From NCBI GenBank assembly GCA_045603485.1, contig JAZUMF010000095.1, positions 1 to 64,000 on the forward strand: a stretch of DNA of 64,000 bases, read 5' to 3'. The DNA comes from RGIG5952 sp045603485. GTDB taxonomy: Bacteria > Verrucomicrobiota > Kiritimatiellia > RFP12 > JAAYLN01. The notes beneath the pieces are model-generated. The model saw only the letters and a program-made list of their open reading frames with translations. It did not search any database and was not told the origin of the DNA. Below are positions 34,670 through 43,559 of the stretch, piece by piece; positions within the stretch are counted from its first letter, which is position 1; each line of letters begins with the position of its first letter. The translations under genes were made by a program, and so were the position numbers.

Positions 34670-36151
34670 ATGATGACTACCCCAATCTATGACATCGCCA
34701 TAATCGGTTCAGGCGTTATCGGTTCATCTGCAGCCCGTCTATTGACCCTTAAAGGATATCGGGTTGCTGTTTTGGAAGCAGGCTCAGATATTGTAATGGG
34801 CACATCAAAGGCCAATTCTGCAATTGTCCATGCAGGCTTTGACTGCAAGCCTGGCTCTCTGATGGCTAAATTGAATGTGCGAGGCAATGAAATCTTTGAG
34901 GATTGGTGCAAAAAACTTGATGTCCCGTTCCAGCGCGTCGGAGCACTTGTTGCGGCCTTTGCCGAGGATGAGGAGCCTGTACTTGACCGCCTTCTTGAAA
35001 ATGCCAAAGCAAACAAAGTTCCAGGCGCAGAGATAATCTCAGGCGATAAGGCGCGTGAAATCGAGCCACTTCTTTCCGATAAAGCGACCAAGGCTTTGTG
35101 GGCTCCAAGCAGTGCAATCACCTGTCCATACGAATTTACAATCGCCTGCGCCGAGAACGCAAGGAAAAACGGCGCCGAGTTTATCTTCAATTCAAAAATC
35201 GCCTCTGTTGACGCCGATGGCAGCTGCTTTATCCTGACAACTGCCGATAAGCGCATATTCAAGGCAAAGAATGTAATCAATGCCGCAGGAATCTATTCAG
35301 ACGATGTCTCGGCAATGGTCGGCGATATCGATTTCAAGATTGTTCCGCGTAAGGGTGAATACCTTCTTCTCGACCGTTCGGCAGCCCACTTCTCCACGGT
35401 AGTCTTCCAAACTCCGTCAAAGATGGGTAAGGGCGTTTTGGTTGCTCCGACTGTCGACGGCAACTCGTTTGCAGGCCCTACCGCCGTTGATCAGGAGGAT
35501 AAAACAGACACCTCCGTCACTCCCGAAGGAATCGCATCGTTGAAGCTTCTTGCCGCAAAGAGCGCACCTTCAATGGACTTCCGCAAGACCATTACGCTCT
35601 TTGCAGGCTTGCGCGCTCAGGCCGTACCGCTCGCTCCGACGGCACCTGAACACGACTTCATTATTCGCGCCCACCGTAAAAATGCGGGTGTCTTTACCGA
35701 GGCTGCGGGAATTTGCTCGCCGGGTCTATCCTCGGCTCCTGCAATTGCCGAGTACATCACCGCCCTTCTTGAGGAAAACGGTGCCGCTCCGTCAGGGGAG
35801 GCCGGCGGCGATCCGACGCGCCAGGCAATTCCGGCGTTCCGTCACATGACTGACGAGGAACGCAAGGCCGCAATTGAAAAGAATCCTCTTTACGGACGCA
35901 TCGTCTGCCGTTGCGAGACAATCACCGAGGCTGAGATTGTCGAGGCAATCCATCGCGGAGCCACGACCGTCGACGGCGTCAAGCGTCGCACACGCGCAGG
36001 CATGGGGCGCTGCCAGGGCGGCTTCTGCTCTCCAAAGGTAATGGAGATTATAGCTCGCGAGCGCGGCGTACCGATCACCTCCATCACTAAATTCGGAACA
36101 GGCTCGGAAATTTCACCTTGGAGAACCCGAGAGGGAATGGAAAACCAATAA
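34670..36151 (+). CDS. glpA: FAD-dependent glycerol-3-phosphate dehydrogenase-like oxidoreductase with BFD domain
   Basis: A 493-residue protein. The N-terminal Rossmann fold (DIAIIGSGVIGSSAARLL) and DAO fold match GlpA/LhgO-type enzymes. The C-terminal 80 residues hold a BFD-like [2Fe-2S] binding domain (CRCETIT ... RTRAGMGRCQGGFC). In Firmicutes and others this forms a complex with a second FAD protein and a DUF1667 protein, giving anaerobic G3P (or related hydroxyacid) oxidation. The same order is seen here, the third partner being fused to a peptidase domain. Substrate is assumed from the family. Confidence 0.85.
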   Translation: MMTTPIYDIAIIGSGVIGSSAARLLTLKGYRVAVLEAGSDIVMGTSKANSAIVHAGFDCKPGSLMAKLNVRGNEIFEDWCKKLDVPFQRVGALVAAFAEDEEPVLDRLLENAKANKVPGAEIISGDKAREIEPLLSDKATKALWAPSSAITCPYEFTIACAENARKNGAEFIFNSKIASVDADGSCFILTTADKRIFKAKNVINAAGIYSDDVSAMVGDIDFKIVPRKGEYLLLDRSAAHFSTVVFQTPSKMGKGVLVAPTVDGNSFAGPTAVDQEDKTDTSVTPEGIASLKLLAAKSAPSMDFRKTITLFAGLRAQAVPLAPTAPEHDFIIRAHRKNAGVFTEAAGICSPGLSSAPAIAEYITALLEENGAAPSGEAGGDPTRQAIPAFRHMTDEERKAAIEKNPLYGRIVCRCETITEAEIVEAIHRGATTVDGVKRRTRAGMGRCQGGFCSPKVMEIIARERGVPITSITKFGTGSEISPWRTREGMENQ

Positions 36152-36172
36152 CACCCTATCGGAGATTAAGAT

Positions 36173-37420
36173 ATGGACTTTCAATTTGATATAGCAGTTA
36201 TCGGCGGCGGCCCCGCAGGATTGGCGGCGGCTCTCGCAGCAAAGAAGGCATCGCCAGAGGCATCGGTCATCATTCTTGAGCGCGACCGCAAAACCGGCGG
36301 TATCCTGCAGCAGTGCATCCACAACGGCTTCGGTCTCCACTTCTTCGGTGAAGAGCTGACAGGCCCTGAATATGCCGCCCGCTTTATTGACGAGGTTGAA
36401 AAGACCGACATTAAAGTTTGGACGGGAACGATGGTTCTCTCGGTCAGCAAGGACCGCAAAATCACCTGCGTCAGCCCAGCGCACGGTCTCCGCATAATCG
36501 AGGCCAAGGCGATTGTCCTTGCAATGGGTTGCCGCGAACGCACCCGCGGTGCTCTCTCAATCCCAGGCTCTCGCCCCGCCGGCATCTTTACAGCAGGTAC
36601 CGCCCAGCGTCTTGCCAATATCGAGGGCTGTCTTCCAGGCAAAGAGGTCGTCATTCTCGGCTCTGGCGATATTGGCCTTATCATGGCGCGCCGCATGACC
36701 TGGGAGGGCGCGACCGTCAAGCTTGTCGCAGAGCTTATGCCATTTTCAAGCGGTCTCAACCGTAATATCGTGCAGTGTCTCCACGACAACAACATTCCTC
36801 TTAAGTTCAACCACACCATAACAAGCATCCACGGCGAAAATCGCGTGACTGGTGTCACGGTCTCGGAGGTTGACCCTAAGACAAGGCAGCCGATACCTGG
36901 AACATCCTTTGACATTGCTTGCGATACACTTCTTCTTTCAGTCGGCCTTATCCCTGAAAACGAGCTCACGACCGCTTGCGGTATCGACATCGACCCGATC
37001 ACATCGGGTGCAGTCGTTGACGAAAGACGCCAAACTTCAGTTCCTGGCATCTTTGCCTGCGGAAATGTACTCCATGTCCACGACCTTGTCGACAATGTAT
37101 CAGCCGAAGCGACCTTGGCCGGCGAAGCTGCCGCCAAGTTCGCCGCATCAGAGGCTCAAGCATCAGGCGAAGCGATAAAGGTCAAGACGCAAGGCGCCGT
37201 CCGTTATACCGTTCCCCAGCGCATCAGCAAAGATGCCACGGGCAAACTTGACATCTACTACCGCGTGGGCAATGTTCTCAAACCCGCAACCGCAACCATC
37301 ACCTCAAACGGCAAAGTTATCGCGACACGCAAAAAGCCTGTCATGACACCGGGCGAGATGGAAAAGATTACGATAGACTGTGATGCCCTCGAAGGCGAAA
37401 TTACCATTGAGGCCAAGTAA
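36173..37420 (+). CDS. NAD(P)/FAD-dependent oxidoreductase, GlpA partner
   Basis: A 415-residue pyridine-nucleotide-disulphide-type flavoprotein. Two dinucleotide-binding motifs are visible: DIAVIGGGPAGLAAALAAKK (FAD) and EVVILGSGDIGLIMARRM (NAD), plus the C-terminal FAD loop GIFACGNVLHVHDLVDNVS. It has the QQCIHNGFGLHFFGEELTGP segment characteristic of the GlpA-associated group. It probably passes electrons from the GlpA-like subunit. It lies 21 nt after that gene with a GGAG ribosome-binding site. Confidence 0.88.
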   Translation: MDFQFDIAVIGGGPAGLAAALAAKKASPEASVIILERDRKTGGILQQCIHNGFGLHFFGEELTGPEYAARFIDEVEKTDIKVWTGTMVLSVSKDRKITCVSPAHGLRIIEAKAIVLAMGCRERTRGALSIPGSRPAGIFTAGTAQRLANIEGCLPGKEVVILGSGDIGLIMARRMTWEGATVKLVAELMPFSSGLNRNIVQCLHDNNIPLKFNHTITSIHGENRVTGVTVSEVDPKTRQPIPGTSFDIACDTLLLSVGLIPENELTTACGIDIDPITSGAVVDERRQTSVPGIFACGNVLHVHDLVDNVSAEATLAGEAAAKFAASEAQASGEAIKVKTQGAVRYTVPQRISKDATGKLDIYYRVGNVLKPATATITSNGKVIATRKKPVMTPGEMEKITIDCDALEGEITIEAK

Positions 37421-37430
37421 AGGTGAAACC

Positions 37431-38258
37431 ATGAGCAATAACACAGCAATAAAGCTTCCGACAACTCTCACCTGTATCGTATGCCCCATCGGCTGCACAC
37501 TCCAGGTTTCAGGCGAGGCCGGCAATCTCACAGTCACAGGCAACACCTGCCCCCGCGGCAAAAAATATGCCGAGCAGGAAGTGACTTGCCCTATGCGTAC
37601 GGTCACATCGACCGTCAGGCTTCAAGGCTCTGAAGAGGGCTGCCTAATTCCCGTCAAAACCGCAGCTCCTATTCCTAAAGACAGGATTCCCGAATGTCTA
37701 ACGGCGATTCGCAAGGCCGTAGCCAAGGTACCAGTATCTATCGGCGACACAATCGTTGAGGACATCGCAAATACGGGAGTTGCTCTTATTGCGACAGGAA
37801 ACGCCCCAGCTCCCCGCAAGGGAGAGCGCTTCCGCTCGCATGTTCTTTTAGGTCAAGGCGAATTCCTAGTCACATCCCAATACGGCGAAAGAATTCACCC
37901 GATTACGGGCGAAAAGTCATTCCACAACGGCGTTGACGGAGCTCTTTGGGCAGACGGCAGTCTCGTAGAGACTGGCATTTGCGCCTCCGACGACGGTGTT
38001 GTCATCGAAGCTCACGAGCTTGACGACAATCCCGCAGGAGTATATGTCGCAATTGACCACGGAAAGGGTCTGGTGACCAAATACTTCCATCTCGAGCCCG
38101 AAACACTTCGCGTCAAAAAGGGCGACAAAGTATCTCGCGCGCAGCTTATCGGCTGGATGGGGACAACGGGAATGTCAACAGGCGAGCACCTTCATTTCCA
38201 GGCGGAAATAGACGGCAAACCAGTAGACCCGATTCCCTATCTTCGCGAAAACCGCTAA
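37431..38258 (+). CDS. DUF1667 - M23 peptidase fusion protein
   Basis: A 275-residue protein. Residues 1-120 are DUF1667, the Cys-rich third partner of GlpA-like complexes: CIVCPIGCTL, TCPRGKKYAEQEVTCP. Residues about 135-275 are an intact LytM/M23 metallopeptidase domain: FHNGVDGA supplies the HxxxD zinc ligands and GEHLHFQ the HxH motif, with YGERIHPITG in the usual place. The frame is continuous, without a start codon between the parts. No signal peptide is visible, although M23 enzymes normally work on the cell wall. The start at 37431 follows an AAAGGTG ribosome-binding site 10 nt after the previous gene. The fusion is unusual. Confidence 0.85.
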   Translation: MSNNTAIKLPTTLTCIVCPIGCTLQVSGEAGNLTVTGNTCPRGKKYAEQEVTCPMRTVTSTVRLQGSEEGCLIPVKTAAPIPKDRIPECLTAIRKAVAKVPVSIGDTIVEDIANTGVALIATGNAPAPRKGERFRSHVLLGQGEFLVTSQYGERIHPITGEKSFHNGVDGALWADGSLVETGICASDDGVVIEAHELDDNPAGVYVAIDHGKGLVTKYFHLEPETLRVKKGDKVSRAQLIGWMGTTGMSTGEHLHFQAEIDGKPVDPIPYLRENR

Positions 38259-38288
38259 GCGCGGTATTTGCATAAAAAGGACAAAGCC

Positions 38289-39026
38289 ATGCTTCATATA
38301 GTTGCCACCCCAATAGGAAATTTGGGCGACATGACGCCGAGGGCAAGAGATATTCTTACCTCGGCAGATATAATCGCGTGTGAGGATACGCGCCGCACAT
38401 GGGCACTTTTGAGCGCCTATCATATAGCGCGTCCGCAAATGATTTCCTACCGTGAGGGTAAGGAGGACGCCGCAGGTCATCAGATACTGAAGGCTCTCCA
38501 ATCGGGCAAGCAAGTCGCGCTTTGTTCTGACGGTGGCTATCCCGCCATAAGCGACCCAGGCTATCGCCTGATACAACTCGCTTTGGACGCAGGGATTGAA
38601 TATGATGTGATTCCAGGCGCAAGTGCGGTAAATCTTGCGCTTATCTATTCGGGACTCCCCACCTCAAGCTTCACCTTCAAAGGCTTTCCCCCGAGAAAAG
38701 ACGGAGCACTCCGCCGCTTCTTTGAGGAAGAAAAGGATATGCCGCATACGCTAATTATCTACGAATCACCATTCCGCGTCTGGCATACGCTTAAAGCGGC
38801 ATACAAAGTCTTCGGCGACCGCAAGGCTGCGGTTTGCATCGAAATGACAAAACAGTTTGAGCGAATTACACGAGACTACCTTTCAAATCTTACCACCGAG
38901 TTTTGCGCCAAAAAGATTAAAGGCGAAGTCGCAATTGTAATTGCCGGCAACAATCCTAAGTTTCTTAACCCCGACGCTCCTCCACCTGAGGCTCAAGCGG
39001 AAGCCGATACCGACGAAGAAGAATAA
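38289..39026 (+). CDS. rsmI: 16S rRNA (cytidine-1402-2'-O)-methyltransferase
   Basis: A 245-residue tetrapyrrole-methylase-fold enzyme: MLHIVATPIGNLGDMTPRAR, then ACEDTRRT, and GYPAISDPGYRLI with the SAM-binding loop IPGASAVN. It methylates C1402 in the decoding centre. The start at 38289 has AAAAAGGAC 8 nt upstream, better than an in-frame ATG at 38268. The C-terminal domain is shorter than in E. coli RsmI (286). Confidence 0.95.
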   Translation: MLHIVATPIGNLGDMTPRARDILTSADIIACEDTRRTWALLSAYHIARPQMISYREGKEDAAGHQILKALQSGKQVALCSDGGYPAISDPGYRLIQLALDAGIEYDVIPGASAVNLALIYSGLPTSSFTFKGFPPRKDGALRRFFEEEKDMPHTLIIYESPFRVWHTLKAAYKVFGDRKAAVCIEMTKQFERITRDYLSNLTTEFCAKKIKGEVAIVIAGNNPKFLNPDAPPPEAQAEADTDEEE

Positions 39027-39096
39027 ATATGGCATAACCTCTCTGACATATAGCTTCTCCGGCGGCAAAAGCAATCTCAAAATACTGGAACACACT

Positions 39097-41916
39097 ATGA
39101 AAAAATTCTCTTTACTGTTGCTCTTGGCCGCCTCGTTTTCAATGGCGTCAGAGCCTTTTGTAATTGCCCGCGCAGGGAAAGCGGAGACTGTGATTTCAGT
39201 TCCTGAAAATCCTGCACCATCGACACTCTACGCGGCGAAAGAGCTGTCAATATACTTTTCCAAGATTTGCGGCGGCACCTTTGAGATAGTAACTAATGCA
39301 CCGGCAAGCACAAAGGCTATCCGCCTGGGAGGAGCGTACTCGGCCTCCAAGCCTGAAGAAATCTTTATCCATGCCGAAACGCCAAAGAGCCTTATCGTCA
39401 CAGGCGAAGGCAAGAGAGGCACTATCTATGCGGCATACCGACTTCTTGAAAAACTCGGCTGCGGCTTTTGGGCTCCCGACAACGAATCCGTCCCCTCATC
39501 GCCCGATATCACTGTAGAGGGCGGCTTCAAGCGTATCGACGCTCCAGCATTTCTTGTAAGACAGCCGCATGGTGAAAGCACCTTTTTTAAGGTTCACTGG
39601 AAAGCCAAAATGGCGATAAACGGAGATATGTTCGTCAAGCGCATCCCTGAAGAATTAGGCGGCCATCAGTTCTACGACATCTCGCAATCGATGGCCGGCT
39701 TCTCCGGCGAGGGACACAATGTGACAAATCTTGTCTGGCATCCCGAATGGTTCGCCTGGAACAATGCCCAGAAAAAGCGCGTCGAAGACCAATTCTGCAC
39801 AACAGACCAGGGCCTCAGAGATGAAATCCTCCGCCGCGTCCGCAACATTATGGCGCGCGACCCTAACCGTAAGCAAATATCACTTTCATTCAATGACGGA
39901 TACAACTTTTGCGAATGCAAGAACTGTTCAAAAATCCGCAAAGAAGAGGGTATATGCGCCTTGCAGGTCGATTTGGCAAACTACATAGGCAAAGAGGTTG
40001 CGGATGAGTTTCCCGAGCTTCGTCTCATAACCTTTGCTTATGACATCTACCTCAAGCCGCCGACGACGATGAAGCTTGAGCCAAATGTCGACATCTGCTT
40101 TGCCAACATTCAGCGCAACTATGCAATTCCTCCCTGCGAATCGCCGAAAAACAACGAATATCTGACAAAGTGGACAGAGCTTACTGGCACAAATATCTAC
40201 ATTTGGGGCTACAATGCCCAATTTAAGTCATTCCTCACCCCCTACCCAATCATCGACACATTGGGTCCTGAAATCCGCAGCTATCGCGACTTTGGCGTCA
40301 AAGGCGTCTATATACAGATGGCGGAGGGAAATATTTCAGACTTCATCGATTTGCGCTGCTGGCTCGCTGCTAAGCTTCTCTGGAATCCGGATCAGGATGA
40401 GATGGCACTTATGAAGCAGTGGTGCGAGGGCGCATGCGGTGCAGGCGCGCCATATGTCTACCAATGGCTTGAGGAATGCAAAAAAATCCGCCAACGCTGC
40501 AAGTACATCGGACTTTACGCTGGAGATACGCGCGACTATTTCACAGCTGAAGATTTACTCCTCGGCAATGAGCTTCTCGGAAAGGCGGTCGAAGCCGTCC
40601 GCGACGACCCAAGAGCCTTTAAGCAAGTGACCGAAATCAACTTCTCGGTCCGCTTTGCGTTGCTTGTGCGCTACAATCACGATATCATGCAGACGGCAAA
40701 AGAGAAGGGAATTACCCTCCCCTCGCGAAAAGAGCTTGTCAATGAGGTAATCGATTTCTCAAGGGAACGCCGCAACGGCTGCTATGCCGAGGGCTACGGA
40801 TGGTCGGCAATTGTACCGCGATTCCGCCACGGCGAAGTCATTCCCGAGAAGAAAGGCGACAAGCCGAGGCGTCTCGGTGAATGGACCTTCCGCAACCCTG
40901 TTGTCTCAGGTGTTGTCTATGACCCTTATGTCGTCTTTGACAAGGATACAGGCTATTACTACGGAATCCGCACAGAGGGCAACGCCTTCTACATTCGCAG
41001 GGCCGCACGCGCCGTCGACCTCTTCGCTTCAATAAATGAAGCGACGCCCCGCGTAGAAGAAGTCCTTGCCTGGAAGGTGACCGGACAAGGCGGCATCACC
41101 GAACGCCTGCGCGGCCCGGAGCTTCACAAGGGGCCCGACGGCAAGTGGCGCATCTATGCCTGCGGAGGAGGAGTCAGCTTTGCGCTTGAGGGTGAAATTG
41201 CCGATGAGGGTGCAGAAAACAGCATCTTTGTTTTGGAGGCAAAGGGCGGCAATCCCTTCGGCGAGTTTGAGTTCAAGACAACCTTCAAAACAGGCGAGAG
41301 CGCCGTCGACCCGACGGTATTCTACACCGACAAAGGCAAGGGCTATATCTGCTATGGCAGAGAATCCTTCCGTCAAAGTCTCAAAATTCGCGAGCTCGCC
41401 TCCCCGACAAAGCTAGGCCCCAAGGAAGGAATCATTATCGGAGCAAAATCCGTTGACGAGCTGCCTATCTCTCCCTCGATAATCAAAATGGCCGATGGCA
41501 TCTATCTGGTTTACGGCAAAGGAGGGCTCCACTCAGGAAAAGCAAAAGTGCAGGTACACAAACTCGTCGGCAGCAATATCTTATCTCCACGCTCATGGAA
41601 GAAATGCAAATCAGACCTCCTAATCAGCGGCAATTCGCTGGATGCGGCAGGCTACAGCGGCGACCAGATAATTACCGGACCTCGAGCCTTATCCTTCTTC
41701 AAATCATCTGATGATTCAGAGCTATGGTGCGCCTACCGCGGCTGGACACGCGCAAAGCTGATAAATCCCAAGGCCGATATGGGCATCTGCATCCAGCAGG
41801 TCGACCGCATGCCCACCGTTGACTCGGGCTACACGATGAAGCCCGAGATTACGCCGCTCCTTATCCAGCCGTCAGGAGACCGCGGACGCTCACTCTCAAC
41901 GGTTACGCCAAAATAA
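39097..41916 (+). CDS. exported DUF4838 glycosidase-like protein with C-terminal five-bladed propeller
   Basis: A 939-residue protein. The ATG at 39097 opens a signal peptide (MKKFSLLLLLAASFSMASEP). Residues about 20-140 form an N-terminal beta-sandwich (YAAKELSIYFSKICGGTFEI), then DUF4838 with NDGYNFCECKNCSKIRKE, a metal-binding-like CxCxxC segment. The last 300 residues look like a GH43/GH32-type propeller (DPYVVFDKDTGYYYGIRTEG, VDPTVFYTDKGKGYICYGRE). DUF4838 proteins are common in Lentisphaerota polysaccharide loci and resemble alpha-glucuronidases. Specificity unknown. Confidence 0.8.
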   Translation: MKKFSLLLLLAASFSMASEPFVIARAGKAETVISVPENPAPSTLYAAKELSIYFSKICGGTFEIVTNAPASTKAIRLGGAYSASKPEEIFIHAETPKSLIVTGEGKRGTIYAAYRLLEKLGCGFWAPDNESVPSSPDITVEGGFKRIDAPAFLVRQPHGESTFFKVHWKAKMAINGDMFVKRIPEELGGHQFYDISQSMAGFSGEGHNVTNLVWHPEWFAWNNAQKKRVEDQFCTTDQGLRDEILRRVRNIMARDPNRKQISLSFNDGYNFCECKNCSKIRKEEGICALQVDLANYIGKEVADEFPELRLITFAYDIYLKPPTTMKLEPNVDICFANIQRNYAIPPCESPKNNEYLTKWTELTGTNIYIWGYNAQFKSFLTPYPIIDTLGPEIRSYRDFGVKGVYIQMAEGNISDFIDLRCWLAAKLLWNPDQDEMALMKQWCEGACGAGAPYVYQWLEECKKIRQRCKYIGLYAGDTRDYFTAEDLLLGNELLGKAVEAVRDDPRAFKQVTEINFSVRFALLVRYNHDIMQTAKEKGITLPSRKELVNEVIDFSRERRNGCYAEGYGWSAIVPRFRHGEVIPEKKGDKPRRLGEWTFRNPVVSGVVYDPYVVFDKDTGYYYGIRTEGNAFYIRRAARAVDLFASINEATPRVEEVLAWKVTGQGGITERLRGPELHKGPDGKWRIYACGGGVSFALEGEIADEGAENSIFVLEAKGGNPFGEFEFKTTFKTGESAVDPTVFYTDKGKGYICYGRESFRQSLKIRELASPTKLGPKEGIIIGAKSVDELPISPSIIKMADGIYLVYGKGGLHSGKAKVQVHKLVGSNILSPRSWKKCKSDLLISGNSLDAAGYSGDQIITGPRALSFFKSSDDSELWCAYRGWTRAKLINPKADMGICIQQVDRMPTVDSGYTMKPEITPLLIQPSGDRGRSLSTVTPK

Positions 41917-41927
41917 CGACACCCCTT

Positions 41928-41943
41928 TGGCATAAAAAATGCT
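41928..41943 (+). promoter_or_regulatory. sigma54-like promoter of the metallophosphoesterase genes
   Basis: TGGCATAAAAAATGCT, with GG and GC separated by exactly 10 nt, 45 nt before the start codon. It is very close in sequence to the clpB site (TGGCATTCTTTATGCT). Confidence 0.45.
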
Positions 41944-41988
41944 GTTTAGAATCCATCCTTTTAAGCAAAAACACATTGGAGTTAAACC

Positions 41989-43548
41989 ATGACTTTCAAA
42001 AAAATTCTCTTTGCGGCAGTTCTTGCGGCGGCAATGGCAATCTCCGTCTCAGCCGATAAGCCCAATCTCGTTTTTGGCGTACTTAGCGACACGCATATCG
42101 AAAATGTACCTGGCGGGAGTGATGTGTTGATTGACGCTCTTCAATGGTTCGACAAGCAAAAGGTCGATGCCGTCGTCTTTTCCGGCGATATGACCGACAA
42201 GACGATGATTTTGGAGCTTGAATGCTTTGCAAAGGCATGGCACTCTGTCTTCAAGGACGGCAAACGCTCCGACGGCGAACCAATTGCGCACATGCTAATC
42301 ACCGGCAATCACGACGATGAAGGCGCAATCTACGCCTCCAGCAAACTGCGCGACCTTACACCCAAAACGATTCAGCGACTTGCAAACGGAAAAACATCCG
42401 CCGATAAAGTCCGTCAGTCAATCTCCAATATCGTAGCCAAGGCTGAAAGAGCCGTAGTTGAAAATATAGCCAAAGAAAAGGCCGAACCAGTTCTTAAAAT
42501 GCTCTCGGCATTTAATGAAAGCGTCTACAAAGCAGGAACCAACATCAGCCAAATCGCAGCCCTCGCCCCCGAAGCGGCCACAATCAAGGCAACGGCGGAC
42601 AAGGCCTTCAAAGAGGCCGCCTTCGTTGATAAGTTCAAAACCGAATGGCCTCGCCTCTTTGGCGAAGAATATTCCTCCTTCTTCCACAAAAACATCAAGG
42701 GATATGACTTTATAGGTGCCAACTGGGACTTTATCGGATGGATCGGCAAAGCCGAAGGAATTGAAGAATATATAGTAAGCCGCAAGCTCCCCACCGACAA
42801 ACCCTTCTTCTATATCCAGCACCCCCACCCCCGCGGTACCTGCCATGGCAATAAGGTTTGGGGACAGGACAACGGCTCAACGACCTCAGTTCTTGTAAAG
42901 TATCCAAACGCAGTCGCCTTCTCAGGACACTCGCATTCAAGCATCCATGACGAAAAGACAATCTGGCAGGGCGAATTCACCTCCATCGGCTGCGGTTCTC
43001 TCTCCCCCAGCGGCAAATCACGCCAAGGACTCCTCGTCTCGGTCTTCGATAAGACAATCGAGGTTAGACGCATAGATTTCTACAATCACCAGGACCTCGC
43101 TCCGAAATGGGTCTTCCCGGCAACATACGCCAAGGGAGATGTGCGCCCCTATTCATTTGATGTCCGCAGCAGCCAAAGCAAGCCTCCTGCCTTTGCCGAG
43201 AATGCAAAGGTCACACTCCAGCTTGCAAACCCCAAGGCTCTCAATAGCGGAAAGGCCTGTGACATCACGCTCACCTTCCCGCATGCCAACGACGGCAACA
43301 GCGGCGGCATTCTCGCCAACTACACAATCGTCGTTGAAGTTGAAGACGAAAACGGAACCAAAGCCCTTTTGACGAAAGTAACGCCTCCAAACAACTTCTT
43401 CTGGGCACGCTCACACTGGGGTGAAACGCAAACCTTCACACTCGCGGCGAAAGAGCTTCCCGTGAACAAGAAATTTCAGATAGCCGTCTACCCATGCTCC
43501 GCATTCTCAAAGGGCGAAGCAATCAAAACCGCACCCATAACCTTCTGA
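41989..43548 (+). CDS. exported calcineurin-like metallophosphoesterase, paralogue 1
   Basis: A 519-residue protein with a signal peptide ending near AISVSADKP. The metallophosphoesterase ligands are in order: LSDTHIE (DxH), FSGDMTD (GDxxD), ITGNHDDE (GNHD) and SGHSHSS (GHxH). There is a long helical insert between the third and fourth motifs (about residues 125-230) and a C-terminal beta domain. It probably cleaves a phosphoester in the periplasm or outside. Strong paralogue of the next gene, 11 nt downstream. Confidence 0.88.
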   Translation: MTFKKILFAAVLAAAMAISVSADKPNLVFGVLSDTHIENVPGGSDVLIDALQWFDKQKVDAVVFSGDMTDKTMILELECFAKAWHSVFKDGKRSDGEPIAHMLITGNHDDEGAIYASSKLRDLTPKTIQRLANGKTSADKVRQSISNIVAKAERAVVENIAKEKAEPVLKMLSAFNESVYKAGTNISQIAALAPEAATIKATADKAFKEAAFVDKFKTEWPRLFGEEYSSFFHKNIKGYDFIGANWDFIGWIGKAEGIEEYIVSRKLPTDKPFFYIQHPHPRGTCHGNKVWGQDNGSTTSVLVKYPNAVAFSGHSHSSIHDEKTIWQGEFTSIGCGSLSPSGKSRQGLLVSVFDKTIEVRRIDFYNHQDLAPKWVFPATYAKGDVRPYSFDVRSSQSKPPAFAENAKVTLQLANPKALNSGKACDITLTFPHANDGNSGGILANYTIVVEVEDENGTKALLTKVTPPNNFFWARSHWGETQTFTLAAKELPVNKKFQIAVYPCSAFSKGEAIKTAPITF

Positions 43549-43559
43549 CTTGAACGATT

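Noticed and set aside
36181..37137. Minus-strand open frame of 318 codons
   Set aside because: Shadow of the flavoprotein gene, whose two dinucleotide-binding motifs are intact on the plus strand.
37800..37860. Frameshift joining DUF1667 and M23 by sequencing error
   Set aside because: The reading frame is continuous with normal codons and no start signal for a separate M23 gene; it still deserves re-sequencing.
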